A stretch of 64,000 nt of DNA from Ancylostoma caninum. Taxonomy: Eukaryota > Nematoda > Chromadorea > Rhabditida > Ancylostomatidae. The stretch covers positions 541,917 to 605,916 of the forward strand of contig JBAJFG010000328.1 of the NCBI GenBank assembly GCA_037903475.1, read 5' to 3'. Both the position numbers and the translations under genes were made by a program. This document shows, in pieces, positions 11,977 through 24,400 of this stretch. Numbering within the stretch: the stretch's first letter is position 1; each line of letters opens with the position of its first letter. The notes under the pieces were generated by a model, which ran no database searches, was not told the origin of the DNA, and saw only the letters and a list, made by a program, of their open reading frames with translations.

Positions 11977-12451
11977 CATCTGAAGAATATTTAGAATTAG
12001 AATGAATTTTTAGAAGTTCACAGGTTTTAATTCCAAATGGTTTCTCTCAGAAAAGCTTACTGAAAGGACCAGAATTTTATGCGAAGCTCAAATGAATTGT
12101 TACACTCATTGTATCTCTTCCAAGACCTGAAAGGAAATAGTTATCTATATTCTTTTACGTAATCAATGAGAGAATAGCTCACGGTTCAGAAAACAATACA
12201 CAAATGAGGTATGGTGTGTTAGTTCAGAGAGGGCGGGTGATCCGACTTTATCTGCAATTATGACCGCAATGGATCCATTGATGGAAGGATGCCTTAGGAT
12301 GTGTCTGGAAGGATACTTTAACAAATGGTAGTAGGGAAACATCGAAATGGAAAAAATAACAAAAACATATCAAAAAAGTGTAAAATCTCGATTAATTGGC
12401 CGACACCATCATGAGATCGTAACTGCGGCCAACATCGGATCAGCGGCCCTA
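11962..12451. other. Intergenic stretch 3' of POP
   Basis: After the POP stop and polyadenylation signals I see only A+T-rich sequence with no protein-like frame. From about 12390 it becomes G+C-richer, with GGCCGAC and GCGGCCAA words that belong to the repeat family of the neighbouring MITE. Confidence 0.4.
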
Positions 12452-12685
12452 CTCAGACAATCTACTGGCTGACCGCGGTACCAGAGTATGCTCAGCGGGC
12501 TGACCGCTGTACCACGAGACATGGAACGGGCTGACCGCGATCCATGGTCGAAAATTTGGCCGACCGCGGTCCTCAGTCGAAAGTTTAGCCGACCGCGATA
12601 CTGTCCGCGGTCGGCAGACTGAGCGCGAAGTTAACTAAGGTCCGCTAAATATTGGTACCGCGGTCAGCGCGCTCCACTGTCTGAG
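12452..12685. mobile_element. MITE with CTCAGAC ends, TA duplications and G+C-rich internal iterons
   Basis: The element begins CTCAGACA at 12452 and ends TGTCTGAG at 12685, with TA on both flanks (12450-12451 and 12686-12687). Inside, a word close to GGCTGACCGCGGTACC recurs near 12467, 12498, 12529, 12558 and 12587, every 29-31 bp. Inverted versions lie near 12603 and 12654. It codes for nothing I recognise. A second element with the same ends lies at 51392-51613. Confidence 0.7.
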
Positions 12686-12687
12686 TA

Positions 12688-13149
12688 TGTGAGCTATATA
12701 TCATCGATATTCTATGTTTCAGCATCACAATAAACCACAATCCCAAAAGTCTTCTCGTAGACATATGTACATATGTCAGAGTTGGAGTGAACACCTAGCA
12801 CTATGCTACCTGAGAGCCTTTTTTTCTGAACATGTTCTCTGCCCATTGATGAATTTTCTCTGATTTGTTTGCAGGTGATTCTTCTGCTGCAAAGTAATTC
12901 TATATGCAGTAACAAGGCCACTTGTTGAGTCTAATTTCAGTTGTCACAATTAATGGTGAGGTTTCTTGTCTGGAGCATCTTGATGATGAAAAAGAACAAC
13001 GGTCTTCCTTTTCTTTACTTCTTTCTTGTACAGTACAATTATGAGCTTGGATTTTGTCTTTCTTAGTTCTCAACAGCAACGCTCACCACAATGAGTATAA
13101 CAGCTTATTATGGCGCTTCAATTTCTTGTTCCCCACACACATTATTGAC
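12688..13149. other. Intergenic stretch between POP and the claudin-like gene
   Basis: This is the tail-to-tail interval of two convergent genes. A minus-strand frame at 12712-12921 has no recognisable features. It may include the 3' UTR of the claudin-like gene, but I see no convincing polyadenylation signal to place its end. Confidence 0.35.
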
Positions 13150-16100
13150 TCAATGTGACTCGTTCCACCTTTGCAGAGTATAGCGATGGTAGACGTAAGC
13201 ACAGATGGTGACGTCAAGCATTGAAAATATAACAGCAACAAATAGGAGCCAGTAAGAATATCCTAACTGAAATAAGTCTTTTAGGAATACAAACAATCGG
13301 ACATGGATAAACTATTGCTCAGTAGGTTGTATCACATCTATTACAGCGTATCGGCGAACGTATACCTATTGAAAGTTCAACATACCGACACATATAACCC
13401 GGGGGTCTCTGACGACTCTGAAAAATAAGTATTGTGGGAAAATGTTATCAGTGAACAAGCCCATAGACGCACCCCTTTCGGTCCAGTACTTCGTCCCCCA
13501 TAAAACCATTGCTAGAGAAAGCAATATACAACAAAGTGATGAGACTACAAGGTTCGCCTTATGGACACCCAGTGTGTTCTTCTTTTTAACGCTATAAATT
13601 CTGCATGACATTCGTTCAATGATAAACTTATAAAAACTCACATCACCGCAATAGCGACTACTGCCGTGAGAAACTGTATAATAAAAGCAATCGTCATCAG
13701 GATCCAGGTCACCAAATACCACCATGGAGCTTTCTGAAAATGCAACACCACCAAGTAAGCATGACTTGAAAAGAAAAGGTTAGGCGATCATCTCACGTTC
13801 CACCATTTTCGCTGGTGGTCAGTGTCCCCCCACGGATAAAGACCTATGTAGTGCCAGGAAGCATCGTCGATGGCAAGTTCGGCCCAGCCTAGAAGAGGAT
13901 ACTTCACGTGCTTCAAGAAATTATTTGAAGAAAACTCTATACTAGAGCGGTGAACTTGCCGTTTGTAAAATAAGCTACTGAACTGAATAAGAATGCAAGC
14001 ATTTTGACTGGGAAGTCAAAAAGAATTCCTCTTCGCCAAAAATTATCCATGGAACCGTCTAAATTATAATAACCATCAACGCATCTACGCATGGTGAATA
14101 TGTAAAAACGACTCAGTGATATGCGTACTTGTTGAAAATAGCAAATCTTTAAGCTTGTCAATAAACGCAATGCTGGAGCAAAAGGAAACCTGTTACCAGA
14201 AACAGAAAGGAAATGCACTTTTGATTCCTTGTTTATGAATTCTCTCGAGGTGCAGTTATGTCATGCAAATTTTTCGTTCCTTTAACTGTTGCAGGATAAA
14301 CGAAAGGAACATACCGACCTACTCCTGCAATAAGGATTAATTGGAAGCTTTGGCAAACGGTTAAGAAAAAATTTCGTAGACGAGTTCAGAAAGTGATGCA
14401 CCTATAGGCAGAATATCGGCATTTTGGCTATCTTTCAGCACATTCTAGATTCGGGGTGTGAAGTCTTATACCTTGTCAGGGCAGTGCAGTCTATTTTTGC
14501 GAGTAGTCGACTCGTCCAAGTGACCAATAACAAATCTTGGCCGTATCGCCTTTTCCAGAAATTAGCTCCACACCCTGGACTTGCTCATATGTACTGACTG
14601 GAAAATGTATTAGCTGGAAAACGAAAACACCAAGCGCCGTAGGCGGACCATCAGTTCAAAGGTCAGGCCGCAAGTAGTCGCTATTATTCTCGGTCAGAAT
14701 ATTGCCAGCGTAACATCGAATTGCATGGAGACTGATTGTACTAGAGATATGAGAAGCTTAACCACTAAAAAACGAAGATAACCCGCTACTGAATTCTCAC
14801 AAGAAGTTCAAAGATATCCGCTATTTCAAACGAAGTCGATTTTGTGTGACTCAGATGGATATTTGCAACAAATCATGGTCTCGTTTCTAACATTGGGTTC
14901 TGGACAGTATGCCGAAGACCGCTTCGCAACGTGGAGATTGTACCTTCGAGAGAAACAGTAGAAGGGGACTTTTCCTATTCCTCTTTCCGAAATACAATGC
15001 GTTTCATAATTATATGTAGGGCAATCCCAGGTTTTCCAACCCGGGTTTTCCGGGGAACGTGGAATTTTTCCCTAGCACCATTATGATCAGCACCAGAAGT
15101 GACCTCGAGACCCTACTTTTGAGCTCACTGCTAAATTTTTTAAAACTTCATTTCCCTGCTTTTGTTTGATTCTAAGTTATGACACATCTTCATGCTCTAA
15201 CCGGTTTATCAGCTGCGTAATCGAAACTATCAAATCTGAGTATTTATGTGAGCTTTCATAGGCCACACCGGCACCACACATGCTGCCAATCCTGCTTCTC
15301 ATGAGGATTCTGAGCACATCTGCACCGATTAGTGTTGGGCATCCAAAAATGCCTACCTCAATTTTTCGGAAGCTCATTGCTGACAGTGGCCCACTCAAGA
15401 TTGGCTGAAACGTACGCAAGCCATACCTGCTTTAGAAATTCAGTTAGCATTGACCACAACTTCGGTGGCCTCGTTATTTGGCGATCCAACAAGGCAACAC
15501 TTCCCCTACATCGTGTTATTCCTGCATTTTCCCGTGAAACCATGTGAACCAGTCGCTCAAATTGCTGGGAATTACTCATTACTCTCGGGGCACTTACTGA
15601 TATCCGGCGCTATTGAGTCAGATTCCACTCTCTGTCCGCTTAAGTTTGGGCTCGTCTCAAACGAGCTGAAATCCATTAAGTGTGGTGAAGAAATTCTCGC
15701 AATTGAGGAAGTATTCATTTTCTGTCCCAGGAGTTGCGATCAGTCATAAATTAGGCGGTGGCGCACCAGATTTGGTAATTTCGGCGGTTAGAAAAGTCGT
15801 TTGTGTGGTAGAAAGACTCACATCAGCAGTGAGTTGCTGAACAATTGAGATGACTTGGATGCGCGACGTTTATTGATGCCGATTTCCTCAGAATCCTCAC
15901 AAGAAGAGGGGTGGGAGGCTTGCGGAATCAGTGTGGCCCATGAAAACTCACAAAAACATCCAAGTTTGATAGTTTCGATTACACAGCTGATAAACTGTTT
16001 GGAGCATAAAGAAGTGGCATAACTGAGAATAAGCAAAAGCAGAAGAAAAAGTTTACCTAGGGTTGTTGCCGTGAACTCAAAAGTAGGGTGTCGAGGTTAT

Positions 16101-17317
16101 TCGGGTGCCTATCACAACGGTTCCAAAGAAAAAATTCCCGATCTCTGGAGAAGTCGGGAATGGAAAAGTTGGGGATGTCCTACACTTATGAAACGCACCA
16201 TATTCAATGATTCTCCTCTAAAAACGAGCCTCTTCTTGTTACCCGGCGTGGAGCCGACATGTGCCCCCATTTAAAGTACTGTAATAACATCAGATGAAAT
16301 GCAAACATAGAATCGCATACGTGTGAAAGAAAGGTCTATTATGTACAGCAAAACTTTTGATGTGGTCGAATAGAATCTATGTCTATAGACAATTTATAAA
16401 TTTGAGGCTTGTGAATGACACCTCGTCCATCAGCACAGGTATTGTGGAGCTTGTTACTTTTGATGCGGCTTTTCTTAATCAATGCGAAACATCGGCTGAT
16501 TTCACTGTTTCTTTCGTCACAATAATCTTAAGCGCCCCTCCAGTTTTTGAGGTATCCAAAAGCGAAAAGCAGGTGAATTTTAATTTGATGCATCTTTTTC
16601 TGATTTTTTTTCTCTCAAAAACCTGTATCTTTGTCCAAAGTGTAATACATATAACGCCCAGATATGGTAATGTTGTTTTAAAGTGCATCCTGCTTTTCTC
16701 AGCATACTTAACTAGCCAATAAGAATTCACACGCAACGATTTCAAACGAGATCTTTTAGCTGTTATAGTGAAGGTGACGAAGAAAACACAAAAATTGTGC
16801 AGGCGATACGATGTGTTCGAAATCAATCGACGTTCTACTAGTCTTCTTATCAATGGAGAAAAACGGCTGTTGCACAAAATGACAGCTTTCAAAGTACGAG
16901 TGACTTTGTAGTCAACGTGACATACTTGAAAAATAAACATTTGCTGATCCGATGTGAAAAACTCGACCGCGCAAACTTTACTGTATGCAGTCAAAGCACT
17001 ACTCATGTTGGTCCACGATCTATGAAGTCAACTCGGAACAAGTACAAATGAACAGAAATTCTATTGATATAATCGAAATAGTGGTATGAAGACCTAAGGC
17101 ATTCATCCAACAACAGTATATTTGCGATTCGTCTCACGATTTGACATGAAACTCCGAGGTTATTGGAGGTACTGCCCATGTTTACTTTAAATGCCTGCTT
17201 GCACTCATAGAAGAAGCGAAACTCCGGTAATCACAAGAAAGAGAGACAGTGAAGAGATGTGACTAAATAGCTTACCTGATGAGTCGTGTCGTCCATTTGT
17301 TGCTGTGAAGCAGTCAT
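13150..17317 (-). CDS. Claudin/PMP22-like four-helix membrane protein (partial model)
   Basis: Exons in transcript order are 17276-17317 (ATG, 14 codons beginning MTASQQQMDDTTHQ, donor GTAAGC), 13797-13910, 13642-13733, 13386-13591 and 13150-13262 (TGA). The last four join with matching phase. They encode an extracellular-looking loop with HYIGLYPWGD, then three hydrophobic helices: WYLVTWILMTIAFIIQF, LVVSSLCCILLSLAMVLWG and YSYWLLFVAVIFSMLDV, then the short tail YHRYTLQRWNESH. This pattern resembles nematode claudin-like (CLC) proteins of cell junctions. The helix-1 exon was not found between 13911 and 17275, and the assignment of the ATG exon to this gene rests only on strand and phase. The classic W-GLW-C-C loop signature is not evident, so the family call is moderate and the function is inferred. 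Confidence 0.6.
15600..15749 (+). other. Coding-like plus-strand segment, unassigned
   Basis: The frame ending at 15749 contains CPLKFGLVSNELKSI followed by KCGEEILAIEEVFIFCPRSC. The spaced cysteines faintly recall the start of an LCCL-type extracellular domain, but no continuing exon with the rest of the domain was found. It may be an exon of an unrecognised gene nested in the claudin-like intron, or chance. Confidence 0.2.
16398..16912 (+). other. Two coding-like plus-strand segments, unassigned
   Basis: A segment starting after CTATAG at 16387 and running to a GTGAAT donor at 16573 reads LRLVNDTSSISTGIVELV and onward without stops. A second, about 16757-16912, reads VKVTKKTQKLCRRYDVFEIN onward to a TAG. 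The phases of the two do not join with the obvious splice sites, and I do not recognise either. An overlapping minus-strand frame (16479-17006) is also open, so the strand is uncertain. Confidence 0.2.
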
Positions 17318-17359
17318 TGTGTTGAAATAGCTTGTCCAATCGACCGTAGCTGTAACAGT

Positions 17360-17400
17360 TCCTTTTCAGGCTAACGTTTTGGCGTCGTCGTTTTCGTCAG
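17360..17400 (-). repeat. Dispersed 40-bp word shared with the 53 kb and 63.5 kb region
   Basis: On the minus strand this reads CTCTGACGAAAACGACGACG followed by CCAAAACGTTAGCCTGAAAA. Nearly the same phrase occurs at about 53060-53100, and again in the duplicate near 63500, as CTCTAACGAAGGTGACGACG then CCGAAACGCTAGCCGGAATA. It is therefore part of a repeat family and not unique sequence. Its type is unknown. Confidence 0.5.
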
Positions 17401-19503
17401 AGTAAGGAAAGTCAAAAGCAAATGCAATATATCCCTGTAGTACTTAATTAACCTACAATCTTTAATTCAGTGAAAGAATAAAACCGAATTAGAGTCAGAG
17501 AGAAAGGCAAAACTACATAGTTCTTGCCTAAACAGTCGTTATGTAACAGTGGCGTAGAGTGCGAATGCCACAGACGATCATAGCGACGATTCAGAACAAG
17601 CTGCTTTTGAGATTCTCTCTACAATTATTGCGTGATCTTTGAGATAGCCCTTACGCAACCTAGCTTTCACCGCCCTACATACTTCATGCAAGCAGAAAAC
17701 GGTTTCGTTATTGTCCTGGGTTGTTCGCTTTCGATGGCATGCTTTCCTTGTTTTTTTTCTGGACGTGCATAAAAGAAATGAACTATGACCTTTGTGGTAC
17801 CGCTTTGTCTTCCACTAACCCCTAGACTTACACATCGGACGTTTGGGAAGGACGGTCGTACTTCTTCAGGCTTCGACATCATAGATTTCTTGTAATGGGA
17901 CAGTTGATCTAAGAGATCAAAGCAGGTGTCTGACTCCCAAATTCACACACCACACGCAAATATAGGTGAAACAAAGCAATTGTGACCTCTTCGTAAACTC
18001 AAAGAAACTGTGTGAATGTGTCGAGGATCACCTAGACATGCTGAGCCATCGAAAATATCAGCATTTTGAGGGCTTAGGTTATACACTGTTCCTCCTTTTT
18101 CCACGTGTGAGTAGAATGCGAACCAACTGTTTTTATAGGCTAGATTAAATTCTCCACATCTCCATCCTCTCCACACTAATACAACAATTGCTCGCAGTTA
18201 TTGTCTTCCATTTGTCATGCATTGAACTGACCTGCTTACATTTTTCTTCCGTTCCACTCGTTATCTAGCACTTCTTCTAGCACTTCTCCGAACACACGCT
18301 TTGCTTATCCTTCTTGTATGAATACATGTATATCTCTCTTCTATACGTTTAAGATGCCGCATTTTCCATCTATAAGTGATACTTTGTTTGAGAAAAAAAA
18401 CTACAGGAATGGGCGACTACCAAAACGCACCAAGAAACTGGACGACAATAAAGATAGCACTGTAAACGTTCTTATCCGACAACATTAGGTTGTCCTTACA
18501 TTGTGTGCTGACATCAATCGAGCGAAGAGACCGATGAAGCCTTCTGCATGAAAGCCATCTTACGAATCCATAAGAATGCATGTTACAGCATAGCTTTTGA
18601 ATAGACACCTTTGATGTTGTGATAAAACTTTTTATTAGCAATATATTAAAATGAGACACGTTTTGGAATATCACTTTGATTGAGCACTCTTAGCCGGAAC
18701 TTGAGATAAGGACAAGACAAAACAACAAAAAAGGACGAGCTCGTGACACGTAAATGTATAACACACAGCCCTCACTTCCTGGGAAACAACAGCAAATCTT
18801 CGCTAATATAATATATTGTGATGGCCTTCGTCTGTGCTATCATCCAGACGCCTCTTTCTCGGTAGGAGAAATGTGGAGATGATCGTCGCACTCTGGTCCA
18901 ATTCAAGCAATTTTTGCAAATCTTTCACTTTGAAGGAATCGGTTCCATACATTTTAGTTACTAAGAGCTGTCTTCCCACGGTTCATGTACAACGACGCTG
19001 GGAACTTCTTCGTCGGAAGTGACCACTTCGCTAGTGCGATTGCCCCTCAAAATAGAAGTTCAGTGAGCAGATGTTTTAGAAATATGCCAACATGTATTGT
19101 AAAAATTGGGTTCATCTAACACACCTGTCCATGTCTCTCATATCTTGTGAGATGGAGAGTGAAGATGAGTTCAGTCGTGGTCTTCTCATTAATGAGGAGA
19201 GCTGATATCGTGTCTGAATGGGATTAAGGATAGGTCAAGAGTTCCATAGTAGCATCAAGTTTTCAATGCTTTCTTCCCACTAGAAACTTTCTGCTTTGGG
19301 TGTTTGTGCTGCGGCTGTTGGAATTATTATATTACGTACTCCTGGATAGAATATTAGAATACCCGTGGTAGTAGCTTGATAAAGAAGGTTGGTTCCTTGA
19401 ATCATATGCTCACTGGGAAACGGAATGCATTCGCGAGCTAATTTATAATTCGTAGCAAACCATTTTCATCGGCAAGAATAGTCCCGCTCTGAGTCACTGT
19501 AAC
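17401..19503. other. Intergenic stretch between the claudin-like and TRPM genes
   Basis: Open frames here (for example 17667-17882, 17943-18176, 18417-18674 and 18834-19022) are short, lie on both strands and show no domain or convincing splice context. The upstream regulatory region of the claudin-like gene and the 3' UTR of the TRPM gene should lie within it, but no specific site can be named. Confidence 0.4.
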
Positions 19504-21423
19504 CTAGTCATAGGCAGCACTGACAGAAGTTTCTGTGTTGGAGGTTTCGCGGTATATTTGGATTTTCAAGGACGATGAACTCATCGGCAATGATGAAGTA
19601 GAGTGAAACATGCAGGAAACACAGAAATGATGGCGGGATTACATATGCGTCCAAATCGCGGACGAGTGTGCCCCCGATAGGTCCCGCAACGAAGCCCTGG
19701 TAAATGGCACACATTCCATGCACAGCACTTCATCCACTGCGTTTGATCACCGGCGCGCACCCGTTCAATAGCGTTACCTGGCGCGACGATGCCCTTTTGT
19801 CCAGGTCGGCAGATGTGTCCACAACAGGTAGGCGGCTATTCACTCTGTTCAACTTACTGTTGTCATTGTCCAGCAGCCGGATATACGATAAGCGACTCCC
19901 TTCAGTTGTTTCCGTTAGTGCTGCCTTTAATCCAAAGAGGAAAACCTGCAGTCGCACTCAACCGTTCTCGTCCATCTGGTCTGCCGCGTCGCACCACCGA
20001 CGCACCGTGCCACATGCACTGCCGGTATTGATGTTTTGCTTGTTTTCATCGTTTTCTTACAGACTTTATTCCCATTCCGAAATGCGCCTAGCACCAAATA
20101 TGAGCAAATCATCAGTATCGGCAACATCCGACAGTGGCAGCTGGTCTGCTGCGCCACGTAGACGGTGTGCGTGTCAGACCAGATGCGAGATGATTTTGCG
20201 ATACAAAAATCATTGAACGGCACAGTACAAAATTTTTGGCAGCAAGTTTCTCGAGTACGCTTGCGCAGTTATGGTGAAGAGAATAGGGAGAGTAGAGTGC
20301 AGGGGGTGGGGTGGGGTTGAATGGATCTGGTTTGTGTATTCGATCACGGCATACCTCATCATACTTTCTCAGCGTTTGATCCATTCGGAGATGACTAAGC
20401 AGTGGAGACGCTGCTTTGTTCCTGTCAGGATAAGGAGACAGAAGGATGTGATCCGTAATAGAGGAGACTTCTGGGGCTGCCAAGGTTGTTCTTCGGCACC
20501 TTAAAAGTCAAGCGTAACGACTCAATGTTGAACACTACTTATATTTGAAGCAGAGAGGTGTAAAAACTACATAACAGCGTAGATTGGATGTTTAAGGAAA
20601 TATTATAAAAGACCTACTTCGGATCATAAGCTTCAGGCAATGACTGAGTAGATGCGCGTGAAGAATCTGGCTTTGATTTCTGCAATAGATAGAAGAATGT
20701 CGAAAAATCAAATAAGTCATGTGTGGTGTTAGACAACTATGTTTTTCACATCAGATCTGCTGTTTATTCTACAAAAAAACTCTAGTTTAACCTTTGCCGC
20801 TATCTCGTTAACTATTCTATCCTATCGTTCATCCCTAAAATAGCGAACCTCCTTGTCTGTCTCATCTTTTTCAGTCTTCTCCTTCAACATCGAAAGTATA
20901 CAAATAGAGTATCAGTAGAATGAAAGAAAAATTTTGACACCTTTCTTTTTCGTATAATTGCATCCATAAGTTCCTTTTGCGATTTTGCAATGATATCCAT
21001 CCTGGTCTCCATATCACACAGGCGACTCTTCAGAGAGTAGTTCTCCTGGAGCAGTTCATTGACCCGTTGAGAAGTGAGCTCCGTCCTGAATTAACGAAAT
21101 GAGACGTGGAAGTCTTCAAAGAATTAGTGATTCCTTTACAATTCCATCGCGTTCAGCCAACTGTCATCCGCTTCTCCCTTCTCACTGCGTAGCCGCTTCC
21201 TCGTCAGTTCATCCATGCAGTCTTCCTCGAAATCATGCAATTCGCGCAGCTCTTCCGCATTTAGGTATAGTCCTGAGGAAATAAAGTGATATGACGCTCG
21301 CCGCAGCGACCGCACAGGATGCCGTGGAGGACTTTATGTGAGTGAAGGCCAGATTGAAAACCCACGCATTGAGCAATTGATAACAACGTCATCCCGTTCT
21401 TTTGCTACCTTCAGCGGCTTTTT
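19504..21423 (-). other. TRPM C-terminal tail: coiled coil and serine-rich end
   Basis: After the TRP box, exons encode [14 protein letters not shown], then [19 protein letters not shown], which matches the conserved LHDFEEDC stretch of TRPM channels. A heptad-like helix follows ([20 protein letters not shown]). A 33-bp exon ([11 protein letters not shown]) with a weak acceptor comes next, then [18 protein letters not shown] and [18 protein letters not shown]. The exon near 20095-20148 fits as [17 protein letters not shown] but its entry phase does not match; another frame also stays open there. The last three exons agree in phase and end [13 protein letters not shown] at 19504. The plus-strand open frame 19704-20216 is the antisense of these exons. 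Confidence 0.7.
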
Positions 21424-24400
21424 CTGAAAAAAAAATTTAACGTGAGGGAGTTTGAGACAAGTGTTCGTTGATGAGCGTCCAATACTCCGTCCTGTATATA
21501 AAATCCTCTACGGACTAGTTGGTCTCGCACCTAGTAGTATGTTTGAAGTTAGGTTGTGATACTAGTGATAGTGATAGTGATACTCGAGGTTCAACTAACG
21601 AACTGATAATAGTCAAGCCCAGCAGAAGTGTCAGATGGTGGTTCCTCGTTAGCAGAGCTGGTACGGACTACGTATGGGTTAGTAAAAAACAGCTCATTCC
21701 TACTAAAATATTTCGCTTGAAAGAGCGCTCGACTCGTACTTGGAGTCGTGACATGATATTTGGTATTTGTTTGTATCTGTCTGATGTTGATTGGTTGTGT
21801 TTGTTTTATGTTTGTTCTCTCGTCTTATTTTATGCATGGTTCGCCTTGTAATAAATACAATATGTGCTGAGGAAATCAGAGGGAACGCCTCTTATTGACA
21901 AAAACAGGGGAGAACCTTGAAGAACACCACTTCCGTCAAAGATTCGAGAGGTTATAGAAACTTTGGACCAAGTGCATTGAGCATTGAGGGGGTTATGTTG
22001 AGAGATGAAATATGAGTTGAACTGGATTCCTTCCACTTTCATTGTTATCCGTCCTCATACAATGCATTAAAAACGATAACATAGGCTCGAGCGAAGGACG
22101 TGCTTCGGGATGCGAAAAAAAAATACCTTGCAGAAGCAGAAAAGGCGAGCAATGTAAGCCAATACTGTGAAAGGAGGTGGTAGTAGAGGTGTGTCGTTGT
22201 ACTCCATGACCTAAACAACTGACATTAAAAAACTGACATGAAAGAATGTCCATGATATAATAATATCGAACAAATCAGCTAGGTGTACATACATAGCTTG
22301 CGAATACGAGCATGAGCATGTCTCTGCCGTCCTTTTTCTCTTCATGCTTACAGGATCTCTCACTGCCTATGTCAGAAAAACGAAATGCAGGAGAAAAGGG
22401 CAGGGATGGTTTCGAATGTCGCATAGGTATGCTACTTCCATAAAAGGAAGAGGTGTCTGTGGTATGGACTACTGCGTTTTAGAGTACATATGGCCTGGTT
22501 TTTAGATGTACAGAGGCTATCTTCATAGATCATTTGACCCTTTCAGGGCCAGATGACAGAAATGTAGGCCAAGAAACAGTAATAACAGCCTAATGTTGGG
22601 TTGACAAGTTTGTAAATGCACTGGAATTTTTCCTTAATCTCTTCTGGATCAAAAACTGATTTTACCTGCCAATATCGCTGGAACAACCATACTTCGTGCG
22701 ATCGTATATTGGTATCGTTGAAGATGTTACTAAAGAATGTTTTTTATAAGGTGAAATCTTTTGTGGTTGAAGAACTCTCACTTAAAAATTGCAATGAGCA
22801 TATTTATGAGCAAGATGTTAGCGACAAGTAGGAAGATTGTCATCAGCACCGGCGGAATCCATCCTCCAGGAACGCAATTTGTCCCTAAAAGTGGCGAACT
22901 CGGTGAGAAAGGCTTTGAAAATGCAGGAGATACACCATCACAACGCATGCAACACTCTAACACGATATTGTTTTACGGTTAGCGTCACCTTCAAACGTTT
23001 CACCCTTTCGGAAGGCCTTCCATGCTAAAGAGTGGATGATTTTATTATTAAATTACAAATAAAACTTCTTTTGAGAAAAATCAAAGTCGTCATAGCGAGA
23101 AAGTTTGTAAATTCAGTGTTATAATGGGAAAAAATTGCCTTCGTCTCCACACGTATCAATCTCCCCAGCGTACACTTCTCCGTATAACATGAAATATGGC
23201 TTGTAGAAGATATTCCTGGAAAAAAGCGAATGTCAACAGAAATAAATACTTTAGAGAAACTCTATACAATAACTGCACCTGACAAGGAGCCAGTTCCATT
23301 TTTCGTGAGGAAAAGTTATGGCTTGTCGGGAAACGCCGAAAGCCATTAGAGTAACTAAGAGGAGAACAATTATGTAGCACATGGAGACAACCATCTTGGC
23401 AGCCATCTGGATGTATGGACCAAGTAGCGGATGTACTGACAGATATTCTAAGACCTGGAAGACGTACATCATTAGTGTCAGTTTCCATAATCAGTGGATT
23501 GTAGCTAGAGCGAGTAGTTGGATCCCAAAAAAGAAGTGGATGTGAAGCCCTGTAGACCACGAAACTCCTTCGGGCCTTCTTTTCGCAGGAAGTCCATCTT
23601 TTCCCACGACGCTACTTTTTGTGATCCCAGCCGGATGGTAGGGACTATAAACTCCTTCTCGGCCCAGTATTTTTAGGCACTATTCGGTTAGTTCTGCCCC
23701 GAAAATCTCATGATCAAAAATTTGCCCGATCCTGTCTGTGGGGCCTGTTTGACGCCCCCGTGGTTGGTTGAAAACTATATCATATATATTATATTGCACT
23801 GTGAGGTCCTCTTCATATGATTTCGAAAGGGTTACTGCAACGAGAAGAAGAAAATACGAGAAGTAAAAATTGTTAGAAAAAATGACAACGTGCTGCGAAA
23901 AAAGTTGATACTAAGGATCAGCACACCAAACAACAACACTCTACACATTTCTAAATGTTTCTATGAGGTGTCTTTTCTACCATGTACCTACCAAAACCAT
24001 ACAAACACATGGTAACGGAATGAGTACGATTTTCGTGAGCAACGCATGGAATAACTGTCGTGGGCAAAGCTTGCTCGGAGACTATGAATTTAATATTTTC
24101 AGGCCAAAACTAGCCGAATAAAGCCTACTTTCATCACAAAGGTGAGTAGAGTGCTGTACTTGCCTTCATATACCATAGCACATTGCTACATGAGAGAATA
24201 ACTCGTCCATACGAATGGCGCAACATCGGCTGCATCCGGAAACCAAAGCCAACAAGAAAGAATAGTAAAGCCGTTGCAGTGAGCAAATTGTAATATCTGA
24301 AGGGTTTGCACATTGTTTGGCAAAAACAGGTGGGGTGAGGGAAAACGTAAGGAGATGTGAGATTTTGTTTATACTTCGTCGAGACTATGATGTCGCTTTA

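Noticed and set aside
12452..12685. Regularly spaced repeats resembling a CRISPR array
   Set aside because: The host is eukaryotic, units are imperfect, spacers are about 15 bp and part of the same repeat, and inverted units are present. A MITE explains it better.
13937..14218. Minus-strand frame considered as the missing helix-1 exon of the claudin-like gene
   Set aside because: The hydrophobic stretch is short and interrupted, and no acceptor/donor pair in the needed phase brackets it.
19704..20216. 170-codon plus-strand frame
   Set aside because: It is the antisense of phase-consistent TRPM C-terminal exons; its serine/arginine-rich composition is typical of shadow frames.
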